In this document: positions 22,332 to 33,337 of the stretch, piece after piece
Position numbering within the stretch: position 1 is the stretch's first letter
Layout of the letters: each line of letters starts with the position of its first letter
Assembly (NCBI GenBank): GCA_027623555.1
Contig: JAQBSZ010000003.1
Coordinates: 179,082-243,081, forward strand
Source of the DNA: Pseudomonadota bacterium
GTDB taxonomy: Bacteria > Pseudomonadota > Gammaproteobacteria > Pseudomonadales > Pseudohongiellaceae
Direction of reading: 5' to 3'
Length of the DNA stretch: 64,000 bases
Notes under the pieces: model-generated
Databases searched by the model: none
Seen by the model: the letters and a program-made list of their open reading frames with translations, nothing else
Told to the model about the DNA's origin: nothing
Made by a program: the position numbers and the translations under genes

Positions 22332-24368
22332 ATGGCTTTTCACGTTACCCAGTGCCCGAGTTGTGAATCTACGTTCAATACCAGCGCCAGGCTGCTAGAG
22401 TCGGCGGCTGGACGAGTTCGCTGTGGCGCGTGCCTGGCGGTATTTCAAGCGACTGACAATCTCGTATTTCAACATTCTGATGACTCAGCTGAGAGCGATG
22501 GTGAGTCTGTCTTTGTCGGTAACAATCCTCTGGATTACTTCGATCCTTCCAGTTTCCTGACGCGCAGCGCCTTACAGGAGCGGGACGAGCATGAACAACA
22601 AGCAACCGTTGACATGGAAGTGAGCGAATCACCTATAAGTCCGTCAGAAGCTACTAAATTATCAAAACCTGATTTTCCTGATATCGAGAGCGAGGAATTT
22701 TTCGCTGCCATCTCAGCAAGCAATGCAGATCCAGTCAATGAAGCGACTGCAATTGAAGTTGAGGATCTCTTTGCCGAAGTAGCAGATTCGAATTCCATAC
22801 CCGAATTCACCGTGGATACTGCAGAAGAGACTGAGCAAGCGGCAGACGTCGAGCCGTCTATTGAGCATTGGGATCGCGAACAGAAGGAAAAAGACGAAGA
22901 GGACGAAGACTCGCTGGCTGGCATGCAGGATTTCCCGGAATTTGAAATTACCGAATCGGAGATTCCCGCCCCGACCAATCACGAATACGCTTACGACCAG
23001 CCTTACACTCTGGAAGAGTTCGCTGACAGAGCGAATACCGAAGTCACGCCGGTAGATGACACATTAATTGATCCTGCCAGTGCGCACGAGCCCGCCGCAG
23101 AAACAGAGACCTGGTCAGAATCAGTAACCATTGCTGAGCCTGATTCCCGGCATTTGCAAGCTACGCCTGTCACGGTCAATCCTGAAGACATCAGTCTCTG
23201 TGTTTCATTTTCGTTGACCCAGGGACCACCGCCCTCGGTGGAAACAGCGCCGGAGGAAGCAACCACACTCGCGTTCGGGCCGTCCGAAATTGAAGAGCCT
23301 TCAGCGTATAAAGAGCCTTCAGCGTATAAAGAGCCTTCAGCGTATAAAGAGCCTTCAGCGTATAAAGAGCTCTCTCCCTACGATGACGTCAGCGTCTTCA
23401 CTGATTCAGATGCGCCGCAAGAAGCTGATTATTCGGATCCGCTCGAACAACAATTGAATCATGAAATAACCGAACTTGATTTTCAGGAAACAGTTGCGGA
23501 TGGGCTGAACGCGACCGAATTCGAGACCGCCCTGTTTGGCGATACCTACGAGAATCCTGACTTCGATACCATTGCTGAAAATTCAGCAAGCGATGACCAG
23601 TTGTTCTCGCCAACCGGGTCGGCAGTAGTTAACTTCGCAGACGAAACAATCCCGGTAAGACACGAAGATGCAAAACAAGCAATTGAGGGAATAAAAGCAG
23701 CAGAACCAACTGAAGAACTGGCTCAAGACGCCGAAATAGCAGCCGAAGACTCCACGGAGGCGATAAGAGCGCGAGTACGGAAGTCTGGACTGACAGATGA
23801 CGAAGCGCTGGAGGCCATCCCCGAGGAAAACCTGGCAGTCCTGAGACAATTCTCAACACCGGTAGAACTGCAAGCCGGCATTGAACGCCACTGGGGACGT
23901 CTGATTGGCCTATCCCTGCTGTTTCTGATGTTAAGCGCCACCTTCGCCGGTCAATACCTGTGGCGACACATGTCGCTGTACAGCCAGGTCGCCCAGGTAA
24001 GACCACTTTTTGAAGCGGCCTGCACCTGGCTGGAATGTGAACTACCCACGTATTCGAACATCGCCGAAATCCGCAGTGACAACCTGGCAGTGCACAGTCA
24101 TCCTGAATTAGCAAACGGATTGGTCGTTAACATCGAGTTTAGAAATACCGCTGACTTCCCGCAACCCTTTCCTGTCCTCATCCTGAGTTTTAACTCGGCC
24201 AGCAATGAGATCGTTGCATTACGGGAATTCGAACCGCGGGAATATCTCGAGCCAACATTACAATCATTTAACCTGATGCCTGTGCAGTCGCCCGTACAGA
24301 TTGCTATGGAAATCATCGACCCTGGTCCGGGCGCAGTGAATTATACGCTGGCATTTCGCAGTCCCTGA
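22332..24368 (+). CDS. Zinc-ribbon / DUF3426-type membrane protein with a long acidic linker
   Basis: 678 aa; N-terminal MJ0042-type zinc ribbon (QCPSCESTFN...RVRCGACLAVF), one TM segment, C-terminal DUF3426-like region. Confidence 0.8.
   Translation: MAFHVTQCPSCESTFNTSARLLESAAGRVRCGACLAVFQATDNLVFQHSDDSAESDGESVFVGNNPLDYFDPSSFLTRSALQERDEHEQQATVDMEVSESPISPSEATKLSKPDFPDIESEEFFAAISASNADPVNEATAIEVEDLFAEVADSNSIPEFTVDTAEETEQAADVEPSIEHWDREQKEKDEEDEDSLAGMQDFPEFEITESEIPAPTNHEYAYDQPYTLEEFADRANTEVTPVDDTLIDPASAHEPAAETETWSESVTIAEPDSRHLQATPVTVNPEDISLCVSFSLTQGPPPSVETAPEEATTLAFGPSEIEEPSAYKEPSAYKEPSAYKEPSAYKELSPYDDVSVFTDSDAPQEADYSDPLEQQLNHEITELDFQETVADGLNATEFETALFGDTYENPDFDTIAENSASDDQLFSPTGSAVVNFADETIPVRHEDAKQAIEGIKAAEPTEELAQDAEIAAEDSTEAIRARVRKSGLTDDEALEAIPEENLAVLRQFSTPVELQAGIERHWGRLIGLSLLFLMLSATFAGQYLWRHMSLYSQVAQVRPLFEAACTWLECELPTYSNIAEIRSDNLAVHSHPELANGLVVNIEFRNTADFPQPFPVLILSFNSASNEIVALREFEPREYLEPTLQSFNLMPVQSPVQIAMEIIDPGPGAVNYTLAFRSP
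23295..23366 (+). repeat. In-frame tandem repeat, 4 x 18 bp (gagccttcagcgtataaa; EPSAYK)
   Basis: Four identical consecutive 18-bp units followed by a diverged fifth copy (ELSPYD). Confidence 0.95.
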
Positions 24369-24541
24369 TGCAGGCCGCTCGCGTTTAGAGGATCGAACAT
24401 CGCATCGCCGCTAGTGCTTAAAGCTGGCACGATCTGTTTGTGCGCCAAACACAGGCACTGAACTAAAGCCTAAATCGCTTTAAAGAGTGTCTGCTCCCGG
24501 CTATCATAGTCGCCCTTGAAAAAGCCTACAGACTTTCTTTT

Positions 24542-25534
24542 GTGATCAATCTCGGCCCTTATCGGATCAAGAACAATCTTCTGCTCGCGCCCATGGTTGG
24601 CGTAAGCGATACTCCGTTTCGGGAGATTTGCAGTGAGCAGGGAGCAGGATTGACTATCAGCGAGATGCTGACTTCAAACAGCAAACTGTGGAACAATAAA
24701 AATAACCGCCTGAAACAAGTCAAGCCGCGCATACAGGGCTATCAGGTAGTACAAATAGCCGGATCAGAACCCGCGATGATGGCCGCCGCCGCCGAACTCA
24801 ATGTCAATCAAGGCGCAGATGCCATCGACATCAACATGGGATGTCCGGCCAAGAAGGTGCTGAAGAAAGCCGCGGGTTCGGCACTGTTGAAAGACATAAA
24901 TCTGGTCAAAGCTATCCTGCTGGCCGTTGTGAATCGTGTCGATGTTCCGGTTACACTCAAGATTCGAACCGGTTGGAGTCCCGATTGCCGCAATGGCGTT
25001 GAGGTCGCCCGGGTGGCCGAGGACTGTGGTATTCAATTATTGACAGTGCATGGTCGCACTCGCGAGTGTCGATTCAAGGGTGAAGCGGAGTACGACACAA
25101 TTGCCGCCATAAAACAGGCAGTTACAATTCCGGTGGTTGCTAACGGAGATATCGATTCTGGTTTGAAAGCGGCACGAGTATTAAGACACACGCAAGCGGA
25201 TGGTTTGATGATTGGCCGAGCGGCTCAGGGTCGCCCCTGGATCTTTAACGACATTGCGCAATATCTCGAGACTGGAAAGCTACTTTCTACCCCTGGTTAC
25301 TACGAAAAACTGCTAGTTATCGAATCTCACCTAAAAAAGTTGCATAGTTTCTATGGCGAAGTGAGGGGTGTGTGGTACGCTCGCAAACATGTTGCCGGAT
25401 ATGTTAGAAATCTTCCCGAATGGAAAGATTTTCTGGCAAACTTTAACAAGATCGAGTCGGAGCTTGGCCAGCTCGAGACAATAAACAATTATTTTAAATT
25501 TCTGACTGGAGATGAGGGAGTCATTGCTGCATGA
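24542..25534 (+). CDS. dusB: tRNA-dihydrouridine synthase B
   Basis: 330 aa; LLAPMVGVSDTPFR, NMGCPAKKVLKKAAGSALL, TVHGRTRECRFKGEA; directly upstream of fis. Confidence 0.94.
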   Translation: MINLGPYRIKNNLLLAPMVGVSDTPFREICSEQGAGLTISEMLTSNSKLWNNKNNRLKQVKPRIQGYQVVQIAGSEPAMMAAAAELNVNQGADAIDINMGCPAKKVLKKAAGSALLKDINLVKAILLAVVNRVDVPVTLKIRTGWSPDCRNGVEVARVAEDCGIQLLTVHGRTRECRFKGEAEYDTIAAIKQAVTIPVVANGDIDSGLKAARVLRHTQADGLMIGRAAQGRPWIFNDIAQYLETGKLLSTPGYYEKLLVIESHLKKLHSFYGEVRGVWYARKHVAGYVRNLPEWKDFLANFNKIESELGQLETINNYFKFLTGDEGVIAA

Positions 25535-25833
25535 ACAAACTGGACGAAACCTCAACATTTTCAAGCTTCCAGATTGCAGAACAGCTGGAATCTTTTTCCC
25601 AACAAGAAAACACGCTAAGGTCAGAAGTCGAAAAGGCGCTGCGACGTTATTTTCAACATATCGAAGATGAACCAGTAACAGATCTCCATCGCATGGTGAT
25701 CTCTGAAGTCGAGGCGCCATTACTTGAAGCAGTGATGCGCTACGCAGGAAACAACCAGAGTAAGGCTTCTATCATGCTCGGGCTGAACCGTGGTACGCTT
25801 CGCTCGAAATTAAAACTCTATGGTCTGTTGTAA
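25531..25833 (+). CDS. fis: DNA-binding protein Fis
   Basis: 100 aa; EAPLLEAVMRYAGNNQSKASIMLGLNRGTLRSKLKLYGLL. Confidence 0.95.
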   Translation: MNKLDETSTFSSFQIAEQLESFSQQENTLRSEVEKALRRYFQHIEDEPVTDLHRMVISEVEAPLLEAVMRYAGNNQSKASIMLGLNRGTLRSKLKLYGLL

Positions 25834-25913
25834 GGCTGCCTTTGACAAATCGCTATTCTTGTATACTCTTTTAAAAACACAATTTTTAAAAACACAACGC
25901 ACGTAACACCAAT

Positions 25914-27494
25914 ATGACATCAGATAACTCTGGCGCCATACGTCGGGCATTAATCAGTGTTTCCGACAAGTCTGGCGTCATTCCCTTCGCTCAAGCACTT
26001 CATCAACTCAATATCGAAATACTCTCCACCGGTGGCACCTATAAGCTATTGAAATCGGAGAATATCCCGGCGATTGAAATTTCCGTCTACACCGGGTTTC
26101 CCGAAATGATGGATGGTCGGGTGAAAACCCTGCATCCCAAGGTTCATGGGGGCATTCTGGCTCGACGGGACCTGGATCAGGCCGTCATGGAAGAACACGG
26201 CATACCTCCTATAGATCTGGTGGTGGTTAACTTGTACCCATTCGAAGCGACTGTAGCGAATCCTGACTGTGATCTGCCTACTGCAATTGAGAATATTGAT
26301 ATCGGCGGGCCCACCATGCTGCGCGCGGCAGCCAAGAATAATCGCTTCGTGGCCGTGGTGGTCAATCCAACTGACTATGATGAAATTATCAAACTCCTTA
26401 AGGCCAACAACGTTTGCCTGGATAACCAGACCAGGTTCGATCTGGCGGTTAAGACTTTTGAGCATACTGCAGCTTATGATGGCGCAATTGCCAACTACCT
26501 CGGAACCAGACTGGACGACAAAGAACCTGCGGATTTTCCGCGTACCTTCAACACCCAGTTTATAAAGAGCCAGGAGATGCGCTACGGAGAGAATCCTCAC
26601 CAGAGGGCGGCCTTTTATGTTGAGAAAAATCCTCAAGAAGCCAGCATCAGTACTGCTACTCAGCTACAAGGCAAGGAATTGTCCTATAACAACATCGCCG
26701 ACACCGACACCGCGCTGGAATGCGTTAAATCGTTCGCTGCCCCTGCCTGTGTCATTGTCAAACACGCAAATCCCTGTGGTGTAGCTATCGCCAGTTCCCC
26801 GGTGCAGGCTTATGAACTGGCATTTCAAACAGACCCAACTTCGGCCTTTGGAGGAATCATTGCCTTCAATCGCGAATTGGATGCTGAAACCGCACAGCGA
26901 ATCGTCGATCAACAGTTTACCGAAGTGATTATCGCTCCGTCGGTTTCCGAAGCAGCGCTGGCGGTAACTGCTGCCAAGAAGAACATAAGAGTTCTGAGTT
27001 GCGGCCAGTGGCAAGGCAACCGTGCTGCAGATTTAGATTATAAACGGGTCAGTGGTGGCCTGTTGGTACAGGACAGGGACATTCACGAAATCACCGAGGC
27101 CGATCTGAAATTAGTCACGACCCGCGCGCCGAGTACCGACGAGATTCGTGACCTGTTATTCGCCTGGCGTGTTGCCCAGTATGTAAAATCCAACGCTATT
27201 GTGTACTGCAAGAACAACCAGACCATCGGCATTGGTGCCGGACAAATGAGCCGAGTCTACAGCGCCAGAATCGCCGGAATAAAGGCCGCCGATGAGAAGC
27301 TGGAAGTAGCGGGTTCAGTTATGGCCTCGGATGCGTTCTTCCCATTCCGCGACGGCATCGATGCGGCAGCCGCTGCAGGAATCACGGCAGTTATTCAACC
27401 CGGTGGGTCAATGCGCGACGATGAGGTCATCGAAGCGGCAAATCAGGCGGACATTGCCATGGTATTTACCGGCATCCGCCACTTCCGGCATTAA
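25914..27494 (+). CDS. purH: Bifunctional AICAR formyltransferase/IMP cyclohydrolase
   Basis: 526 aa; [46 protein letters not shown]. Confidence 0.97.
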   Translation: MTSDNSGAIRRALISVSDKSGVIPFAQALHQLNIEILSTGGTYKLLKSENIPAIEISVYTGFPEMMDGRVKTLHPKVHGGILARRDLDQAVMEEHGIPPIDLVVVNLYPFEATVANPDCDLPTAIENIDIGGPTMLRAAAKNNRFVAVVVNPTDYDEIIKLLKANNVCLDNQTRFDLAVKTFEHTAAYDGAIANYLGTRLDDKEPADFPRTFNTQFIKSQEMRYGENPHQRAAFYVEKNPQEASISTATQLQGKELSYNNIADTDTALECVKSFAAPACVIVKHANPCGVAIASSPVQAYELAFQTDPTSAFGGIIAFNRELDAETAQRIVDQQFTEVIIAPSVSEAALAVTAAKKNIRVLSCGQWQGNRAADLDYKRVSGGLLVQDRDIHEITEADLKLVTTRAPSTDEIRDLLFAWRVAQYVKSNAIVYCKNNQTIGIGAGQMSRVYSARIAGIKAADEKLEVAGSVMASDAFFPFRDGIDAAAAAGITAVIQPGGSMRDDEVIEAANQADIAMVFTGIRHFRH

Positions 27495-27551
27495 ACCAAT
27501 TCTCCTGCCGTTCGCAGGAAACTGGAATCATTCAGGAAATTATTCTTCTCA

Positions 27552-28838
27552 ATGAAAGTACTGGTAATAGGTTCAGGTGGCCGCGAGCATGCTCTGGCCT
27601 GGAAGTGCGCGCAATCCAGCACAGTAGAAAGAGTGTTCGTGGCGCCGGGAAATGCCGGTACTGCACGTGAAGATAAAGTTGAAAATGTAGCAATCGAAGT
27701 TATGGATTTTGTGACGTTGGCACACTTCGCCGAATCGAATAAAGTAGGGCTCACTATTGTGGGACCTGAGGCACCTTTGGTTAGCGGCATAGTCGACTTA
27801 TTCAGAGAGAGAAACCTGGCCTGCTTCGGCCCATCTGCAAGAGCCGCTCAACTGGAAGGGTCAAAGGCGTTTAGCAAGGACTTTCTAAGCAGGCATGGCA
27901 TCCCTACTGCAGCCTACCAGACGTTTACCGACATCGGGTCTGCTGCGACCTTTATCCGCAACAACGGTGCGCCAATAGTTATCAAGGCTGATGGCCTGGC
28001 GGCGGGCAAAGGCGTTATCGTGGCCATGACTGAAGCAGAAGCGATAACCGCCGCAGAAGACATGCTGGGCGGCAATAAGTTTGGCGAAGCCGGACATCGG
28101 GTCGTCATCGAACAATTTCTGGAAGGCGAAGAAGCCAGTTTTATCGCCATGGTGGACGGCAGCAATGTCCTGCCAATGGCCACGTCGCAGGATCATAAGG
28201 CCCGCGATGATGGTGACCTTGGACCAAACACCGGCGGCATGGGTGCTTATTCGCCTGCCCCGGTGGTGACTGACGAGGTCTACCGGAGAATCATGGACCA
28301 GGTGATCCTTCCCACCGTGAAGGGAATGGCGGCGGATGGCAATGAGTACACGGGTTTTCTTTACGCCGGCTTGATGGTCTCTGCAGAAGGGAATGTCAGC
28401 GTTGTTGAATTTAACTGCCGCTTCGGAGATCCGGAAGCGCAACCCGTTATGCTGCGACTGCAGTCCGATCTGCCTGAACTCTGCCTGGCTGCCATTAATC
28501 GCGAACTTGACGCACACAGCGCAGAGTGGGACTCCCGTAGCGCGGTGGGCGTCGTACTTGCCGCTGGTGGCTATCCTGGCACCTATGCTAAAGGCGACGT
28601 AATCCAGGGGCTCGAGACGGTTCACGGCGATCACCAGAAAATTTTCCATGCCGGAACGGCTGAGAAAGCCGGTGAGGTTGTTACCAATGGGGGGCGCGTG
28701 CTCTGTGCCACGGCCCTAGGTGACAGTGTCTACGCCGCGCAGGCAGCTGCCTATGAACTGGCAAACAGCATAAATTGGAAAAATGTCTATTGCCGCCGTG
28801 ATATTGCCTATCGGGCGATAGCGCGCGAGAATGACTGA
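27552..28838 (+). CDS. purD: Phosphoribosylamine--glycine ligase
   Basis: 428 aa; VLVIGSGGREHALAWK, KADGLAAGKGVIVA, EFNCRFGDPEAQPV. Confidence 0.97.
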   Translation: MKVLVIGSGGREHALAWKCAQSSTVERVFVAPGNAGTAREDKVENVAIEVMDFVTLAHFAESNKVGLTIVGPEAPLVSGIVDLFRERNLACFGPSARAAQLEGSKAFSKDFLSRHGIPTAAYQTFTDIGSAATFIRNNGAPIVIKADGLAAGKGVIVAMTEAEAITAAEDMLGGNKFGEAGHRVVIEQFLEGEEASFIAMVDGSNVLPMATSQDHKARDDGDLGPNTGGMGAYSPAPVVTDEVYRRIMDQVILPTVKGMAADGNEYTGFLYAGLMVSAEGNVSVVEFNCRFGDPEAQPVMLRLQSDLPELCLAAINRELDAHSAEWDSRSAVGVVLAAGGYPGTYAKGDVIQGLETVHGDHQKIFHAGTAEKAGEVVTNGGRVLCATALGDSVYAAQAAAYELANSINWKNVYCRRDIAYRAIAREND

Positions 28839-29486
28839 ATGTCGCCGAATTCACTACACTCCCGGCTCGATCGATTGCTTATTCAGTTTGACCAGGCGCT
28901 GCGTACCTGTGTGCCGGGTTCTACCCAGGCCAGGCGACAATCGCCAGCGCAGGATATCGATGACGCTGAATTGGCAGCAAGCGAGAAACTACACGCAGCA
29001 GGGCTGATGCGCGTTAACCACAGCGGTGAAGTTTGTGCCCAGGCGCTGTACCAGGGGCAGGCAGCGACTGCCCGGCTCGGGGAAGTGCGCGCCGCGATGG
29101 AGCATGCGGCGGAAGAAGAGATTGACCATCTTGCCTGGTGCGAACAAAGACTTCGCGAGCTCGATAGTGGGCCCAGTATTCTTAATCCCTTGTTCTATGC
29201 GCTCTCTTACGGCATGGGAGCAATGGCAGGGCTGGCAGGCGATAAATGGAGCCTGGGATTTGTTGCAGAAACTGAACAACAGGTGTGCGAACACCTGGAA
29301 GAACACCTGGAAAAACTCCCTCAGCAGGATGAGAAAAGCCGGGCGATTCTGCAGCAGATGATTGTCGATGAGAAACAGCACGGCGAGACCGCCCGACAGG
29401 CTGGCGGTGCCGACCTGTCGCCACCAATTCGACAGGCCATGACTGCTGTGTCTAAGGTCATGAAGAGAACAAGCTACCGGATCTAA
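28839..29486 (+). CDS. coq7: 2-polyprenyl-3-methyl-6-methoxy-1,4-benzoquinone monooxygenase
   Basis: 215 aa; [43 protein letters not shown] di-iron motifs. Confidence 0.93.
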   Translation: MSPNSLHSRLDRLLIQFDQALRTCVPGSTQARRQSPAQDIDDAELAASEKLHAAGLMRVNHSGEVCAQALYQGQAATARLGEVRAAMEHAAEEEIDHLAWCEQRLRELDSGPSILNPLFYALSYGMGAMAGLAGDKWSLGFVAETEQQVCEHLEEHLEKLPQQDEKSRAILQQMIVDEKQHGETARQAGGADLSPPIRQAMTAVSKVMKRTSYRI

Positions 29487-29509
29487 TCTCCGCGCTTGAA
29501 AGCCAGGTC

Positions 29510-29941
29510 TCATTCGGCAGATTGCGGCGCCAGAATTTCGAAATCATGGGTAACTTTTACCCCTGCATTCTTAAGCATTATCGAGGCCGAACAATATTTC
29601 TCCGCCGATAACTCGACGGCGCGCTGAACCTGCTTGTCGCTCAGATCGACTCCTCCTACCTTGAAATGCAAATGTATGGATTCAAACACCGCTGGTGTCG
29701 CATCCACCCGCACCGCGGTGACTTCTGCTTCACAGCTGGTGATTTCCTGGCGTGCCTTCTTGAGAATTGTCACCACATCGTAGGAAGAGCAGCTACCGAC
29801 ACTCAATGCCATTAACTCAAGCGGACGCATTCCTAAATTTTTGCCGCCGCTCTCTGGCGCACCGTCCAACACGATGGCATGTCCGGTACCGGACTCAGCA
29901 ACAAACATTACATTTTCTACCCATTTAATTCGTGCGTTCAT
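29510..29941 (-). CDS. OsmC/YhfA family protein
   Basis: 143 aa; RPLELMALSVGSCSSYDVVTIL, EKYCSASIML. Confidence 0.88.
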   Translation of the reverse strand: MNARIKWVENVMFVAESGTGHAIVLDGAPESGGKNLGMRPLELMALSVGSCSSYDVVTILKKARQEITSCEAEVTAVRVDATPAVFESIHLHFKVGGVDLSDKQVQRAVELSAEKYCSASIMLKNAGVKVTHDFEILAPQSAE

Positions 29942-30212
29942 AAACTGACTCGATCCTGAATTCGTTGTCTAGCGTGCCCTGAGTCTGTGCGTTCAACTAC
30001 AAGCCCGACCTGGAGAGATGAAAGCGCGCAAGATTAACACGATTGACCTTATCGCACTATTTGGACTGATTCATTCGCCGAAATGTCCGATAACAAGTAA
30101 GTATGGATCGCCTGATTAATGTGCTCAGCATCTCACATTTGCCCAAAAAATGTGCTATATCTTCAATCTGATGAAATCGCATTAACGCGACCAGTTAGCA
30201 GGAGCTTAACTC

Positions 30213-30848
30213 ATGGCATTAATGGCCATAACGCCACATATCGAGGACCTGGATAACTTTTTATCCCATTGTCATCGGAAACGCTATCCAAACCGAGCCA
30301 CTATCATCTATGAAGGTGATCAATGCGATACCCTGTATTACATCATCAAGGGTTCTGTCTCGGTAATTCTCGAAGACGATGACGGGAAGGAAGTAGTCAT
30401 CGCCTATCTCAACCCGGGAGACTTTTTCGGCGAGATGGGGCTATTCGAGCAATCTGAAGAACGTAGCGCCTGGTGTCGCGCCAGAATCGCCTGTGAGATT
30501 GCCGAAATCAGCTATGCGAGTTTCAATACCTATATTCGCTCGCATCCTGAAATCGTCTTCACGATCGGTCAGCAGATGGCCCATCGCCTCAGAAACACTA
30601 CTCGCAAGGTTGGCGACCTTGCCTTTTACGACGTAACGGGTCGAATCGCACGAACCTTGATTGAACTCAGCAAAGAGCCCGATGCAATGACTCATCCTGA
30701 CGGAATGCAGATCAAGATCCCCCGCCAGGAAATCGGGCGAATCGTTAACTGCTCCAGGGAAATGGCTGGTCGGGTGTTGAAGACGCTGGAAGAGCAGGAG
30801 CTGATCAGTGTTGCCGGTAAGACTATCGTAGTCTTCGGTACCCGCTGA
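30213..30848 (+). CDS. crp: cAMP receptor protein (Crp/Vfr family)
   Basis: 211 aa; [42 protein letters not shown]; Vfr-like neighborhood next to trpC. Confidence 0.93.
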   Translation: MALMAITPHIEDLDNFLSHCHRKRYPNRATIIYEGDQCDTLYYIIKGSVSVILEDDDGKEVVIAYLNPGDFFGEMGLFEQSEERSAWCRARIACEIAEISYASFNTYIRSHPEIVFTIGQQMAHRLRNTTRKVGDLAFYDVTGRIARTLIELSKEPDAMTHPDGMQIKIPRQEIGRIVNCSREMAGRVLKTLEEQELISVAGKTIVVFGTR

Positions 30849-30860
30849 CAACAGACCTGG

Positions 30861-31664
30861 TCAAGGAGCCTGTGTAAACAGCTCCCTCAATTTGTCTCCC
30901 GGACAGGGAGCACGCATGCAAGACTCACCTACCAGGAATCCGTAGATGCCATGGCTCATCATCATGGCCACATCAGCCGCTGTATTGATCCCGCTCTCGG
31001 TAATAATCAGCTTCCCTTTTGGGATGCTCTCTACAAGGTCGATGCTGATCTGAAGATCAGTTTCGAATGTGTGTAGATTACGGTTATTGATACCCAGCAA
31101 ATCCGTATCAAGTTCCAGTGCCCGATCCAGTTCTTCGAAGTTATGAACTTCGACCAGTACATCGATGCCAAGGTCGCTCCCATAGGCTGCGAGTTCTTTC
31201 AATGCCGAATGTTGCAACGCTGCCGCAATCAACAGTATGCAGTCTGCTCCCAGCGCCCTGGATTCAGCAATCTGATACTTGTCGATCATGAAGTCCTTGC
31301 GGATAACCGGCAACTCACAGGCTGCTCGGGCTTGTTGCAGGTAGAGGTTAGCGCCCTGGAAGTATTTCTCATCAGTTAAAACCGACAGGCAGGTCGCACC
31401 ATTCTCTGCATAGTCCACTGCATGTTCGGCAGGATTGAAATCGGCTCTTATCAGGCCTTTGGAGGGTGAGGCTTTCTTGATCTCCGCAATCACTGCCGGA
31501 ATTCGCTGATTGATGCGCGCACCCATTGCATCGGCAAAGCCCCTGCACGCATCGGCCAGAGCAATCGTCTTTTCCAGTTCACCCAGGGAAACCCTGGATC
31601 TGGCCGCAGCAACTTCCCATTGTTTGTGGGCAATAATTTCCTGGAGAATCGTTGCTTCAGACAC
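30861..31664 (-). CDS. trpC: Indole-3-glycerol phosphate synthase
   Basis: 267 aa; [32 protein letters not shown]. Confidence 0.96.
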   Translation of the reverse strand: MSEATILQEIIAHKQWEVAAARSRVSLGELEKTIALADACRGFADAMGARINQRIPAVIAEIKKASPSKGLIRADFNPAEHAVDYAENGATCLSVLTDEKYFQGANLYLQQARAACELPVIRKDFMIDKYQIAESRALGADCILLIAAALQHSALKELAAYGSDLGIDVLVEVHNFEELDRALELDTDLLGINNRNLHTFETDLQISIDLVESIPKGKLIITESGINTAADVAMMMSHGIYGFLVGESCMRAPCPGDKLRELFTQAP

Positions 31665-31669
31665 GCTGA

Positions 31670-32698
31670 CTAGCTACCCGCTGCCTGGGTGAATCGAACG
31701 AGTTCCTCCAGCTTTTCAAGGGCTTTACCGCTTTGTAGTATTGCTCTGGCTTTGGCGACGCCGCTGCCGAGGTCTTCGACAAGATTGGCGACATAGATCG
31801 CGGCGCCTGCGTTCAGCGCAACAATATCGGCGGCTGCCTGGTTCTCAGCGGTGAGCGCCTGCTTGAGCATAACCAGGCTCTGGTCCGCACTGTCGATCTG
31901 TAGCATGCTGAAATCCGGGTACTGCTGAATACCAAAATCAGTTGGAGAAACCGAATAGATGGAAATTTTTCCAGCTTTGAGTTCACCGATCCGGGTGGTG
32001 GCGGCGATGCTGATTTCATCGAGCCCGTCATCGGCTGCCACAATCATGACATGGTTACTACCAAGGTCTTGCAGCACTTCCAACAGAACTGCAATCCACG
32101 CGCCGTCAAACACACCCATTATCTGGTTGGGAGCCGAAGCCGGATTAGTCAGCGGTCCCAGCAAGTTGAACACGGTTCTGATTCCAATTTCTTTGCGTGC
32201 AGTAATAACATGCTTCATGGCACTGTGATGAGCAGGAGCGAACATGAATCCCAGGCCGATCTGGTTGATCGCCCGGGCGACCTGATCAGCATCCAGACCA
32301 AGATTCAGTCCTGCGGCTTCCAGCACATCGGCGCTGCCGCTTTTACTGGTTGCGCCACGATTACCGTGTTTGGCCACTTTGGCACCCGCTGCGGCGGCAA
32401 CGATGGCCGCCGCCGTAGAGACATTGAATTTATTGGAACCACTGCCGCCGGTGCCGCAAGTATCGACCAGGTGAGGGCTGGGAGTGACACTGACCCGCGT
32501 AGCCAGTTCTCTCATTACTGTTGCGCCTCCGAGAATCTCGGACGCCTTGACGCCCTTCATTTGCAAGCCTACCAGGAAGGCCGCATTCTGGGCATCAGTG
32601 GTCTGACCAGACATGATGTCCCGCATAACGGCTATCATCTGGTCTTTATGCAGATCTTGCTTGCTGGTAACTGTTTTGATCGCTTCTCTGATATCCAT
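31670..32698 (-). CDS. trpD: Anthranilate phosphoribosyltransferase
   Basis: 342 aa; [47 protein letters not shown]. Confidence 0.96.
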   Translation of the reverse strand: MDIREAIKTVTSKQDLHKDQMIAVMRDIMSGQTTDAQNAAFLVGLQMKGVKASEILGGATVMRELATRVSVTPSPHLVDTCGTGGSGSNKFNVSTAAAIVAAAAGAKVAKHGNRGATSKSGSADVLEAAGLNLGLDADQVARAINQIGLGFMFAPAHHSAMKHVITARKEIGIRTVFNLLGPLTNPASAPNQIMGVFDGAWIAVLLEVLQDLGSNHVMIVAADDGLDEISIAATTRIGELKAGKISIYSVSPTDFGIQQYPDFSMLQIDSADQSLVMLKQALTAENQAAADIVALNAGAAIYVANLVEDLGSGVAKARAILQSGKALEKLEELVRFTQAAGS

Positions 32699-32740
32699 GG
32701 TAAATCTCCGCCACTCGAATCCAGACGATTAAGTCTTTGA

Positions 32741-33322
32741 TCAGAGGCTCCCTAGAAAATTCTGCAACAACTGGTGGCCGTGTTCGCTCAAGATGGACTC
32801 AGGGTGAAACTGCACCCCCTCAATCGGATATTCCCGGTGGCGAACGCCCATAATTTCTTCGCGGTTTCCGTCCACGTCCTCAGTCCAGGCTGTCACTTCC
32901 AGTGCTTCGGGGACTGTCTGGGCATCGATTACCAGCGAATGGTAACGCGTAGCCGTAAATGGGCTAGCCAGCTGCCTGAACACACCCTCGCCCGTATGGT
33001 GAATCTGTGAAAGCTTGCCGTGCATGACTTTTCCAGCACGAACGATCTTTCCTCCGAAAACCTGACCGATACTCTGGTGACCGAGGCAGATTCCCAGCAT
33101 CGGCAGCTTGCCGGCGAAGTGACTGATAACCGCCGTGGAGATACCGGCCTCGTTGGGAGTGCATGGCCCCGGCGAGATCACGATCTGGCTGGGCTGCAGG
33201 GCCTCGATTTCTTCTACTGTCACTGCATCATTGCGATAGACCTCAACATCTGCGCCCAACTCGCCCAGGTACTGCACGACGTTGTAAGTAAACGAATCGT
33301 AATTGTCTATCATCAACAACAA
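32741..33322 (-). CDS. trpG: Anthranilate synthase component II
   Basis: 193 aa; [47 protein letters not shown]. Confidence 0.96.
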   Translation of the reverse strand: MLLMIDNYDSFTYNVVQYLGELGADVEVYRNDAVTVEEIEALQPSQIVISPGPCTPNEAGISTAVISHFAGKLPMLGICLGHQSIGQVFGGKIVRAGKVMHGKLSQIHHTGEGVFRQLASPFTATRYHSLVIDAQTVPEALEVTAWTEDVDGNREEIMGVRHREYPIEGVQFHPESILSEHGHQLLQNFLGSL

Positions 33323-33337
33323 GGGTTTGGTCTCCGG

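Noticed and set aside
23295-23366. CRISPR-like array
   Set aside because: Contiguous in-frame 18-bp units without spacers inside a coding sequence; no cas genes in the window.
26046-26636. 196-aa minus-strand ORF antisense to purH
   Set aside because: Antisense shadow ORF.
27885-28649. 254-aa minus-strand ORF antisense to purD
   Set aside because: Fully overlaps the confidently identified purD; no recognizable family features.
32051-32740. 229-aa plus-strand ORF antisense to trpD
   Set aside because: Antisense shadow ORF; trpD is unambiguous.
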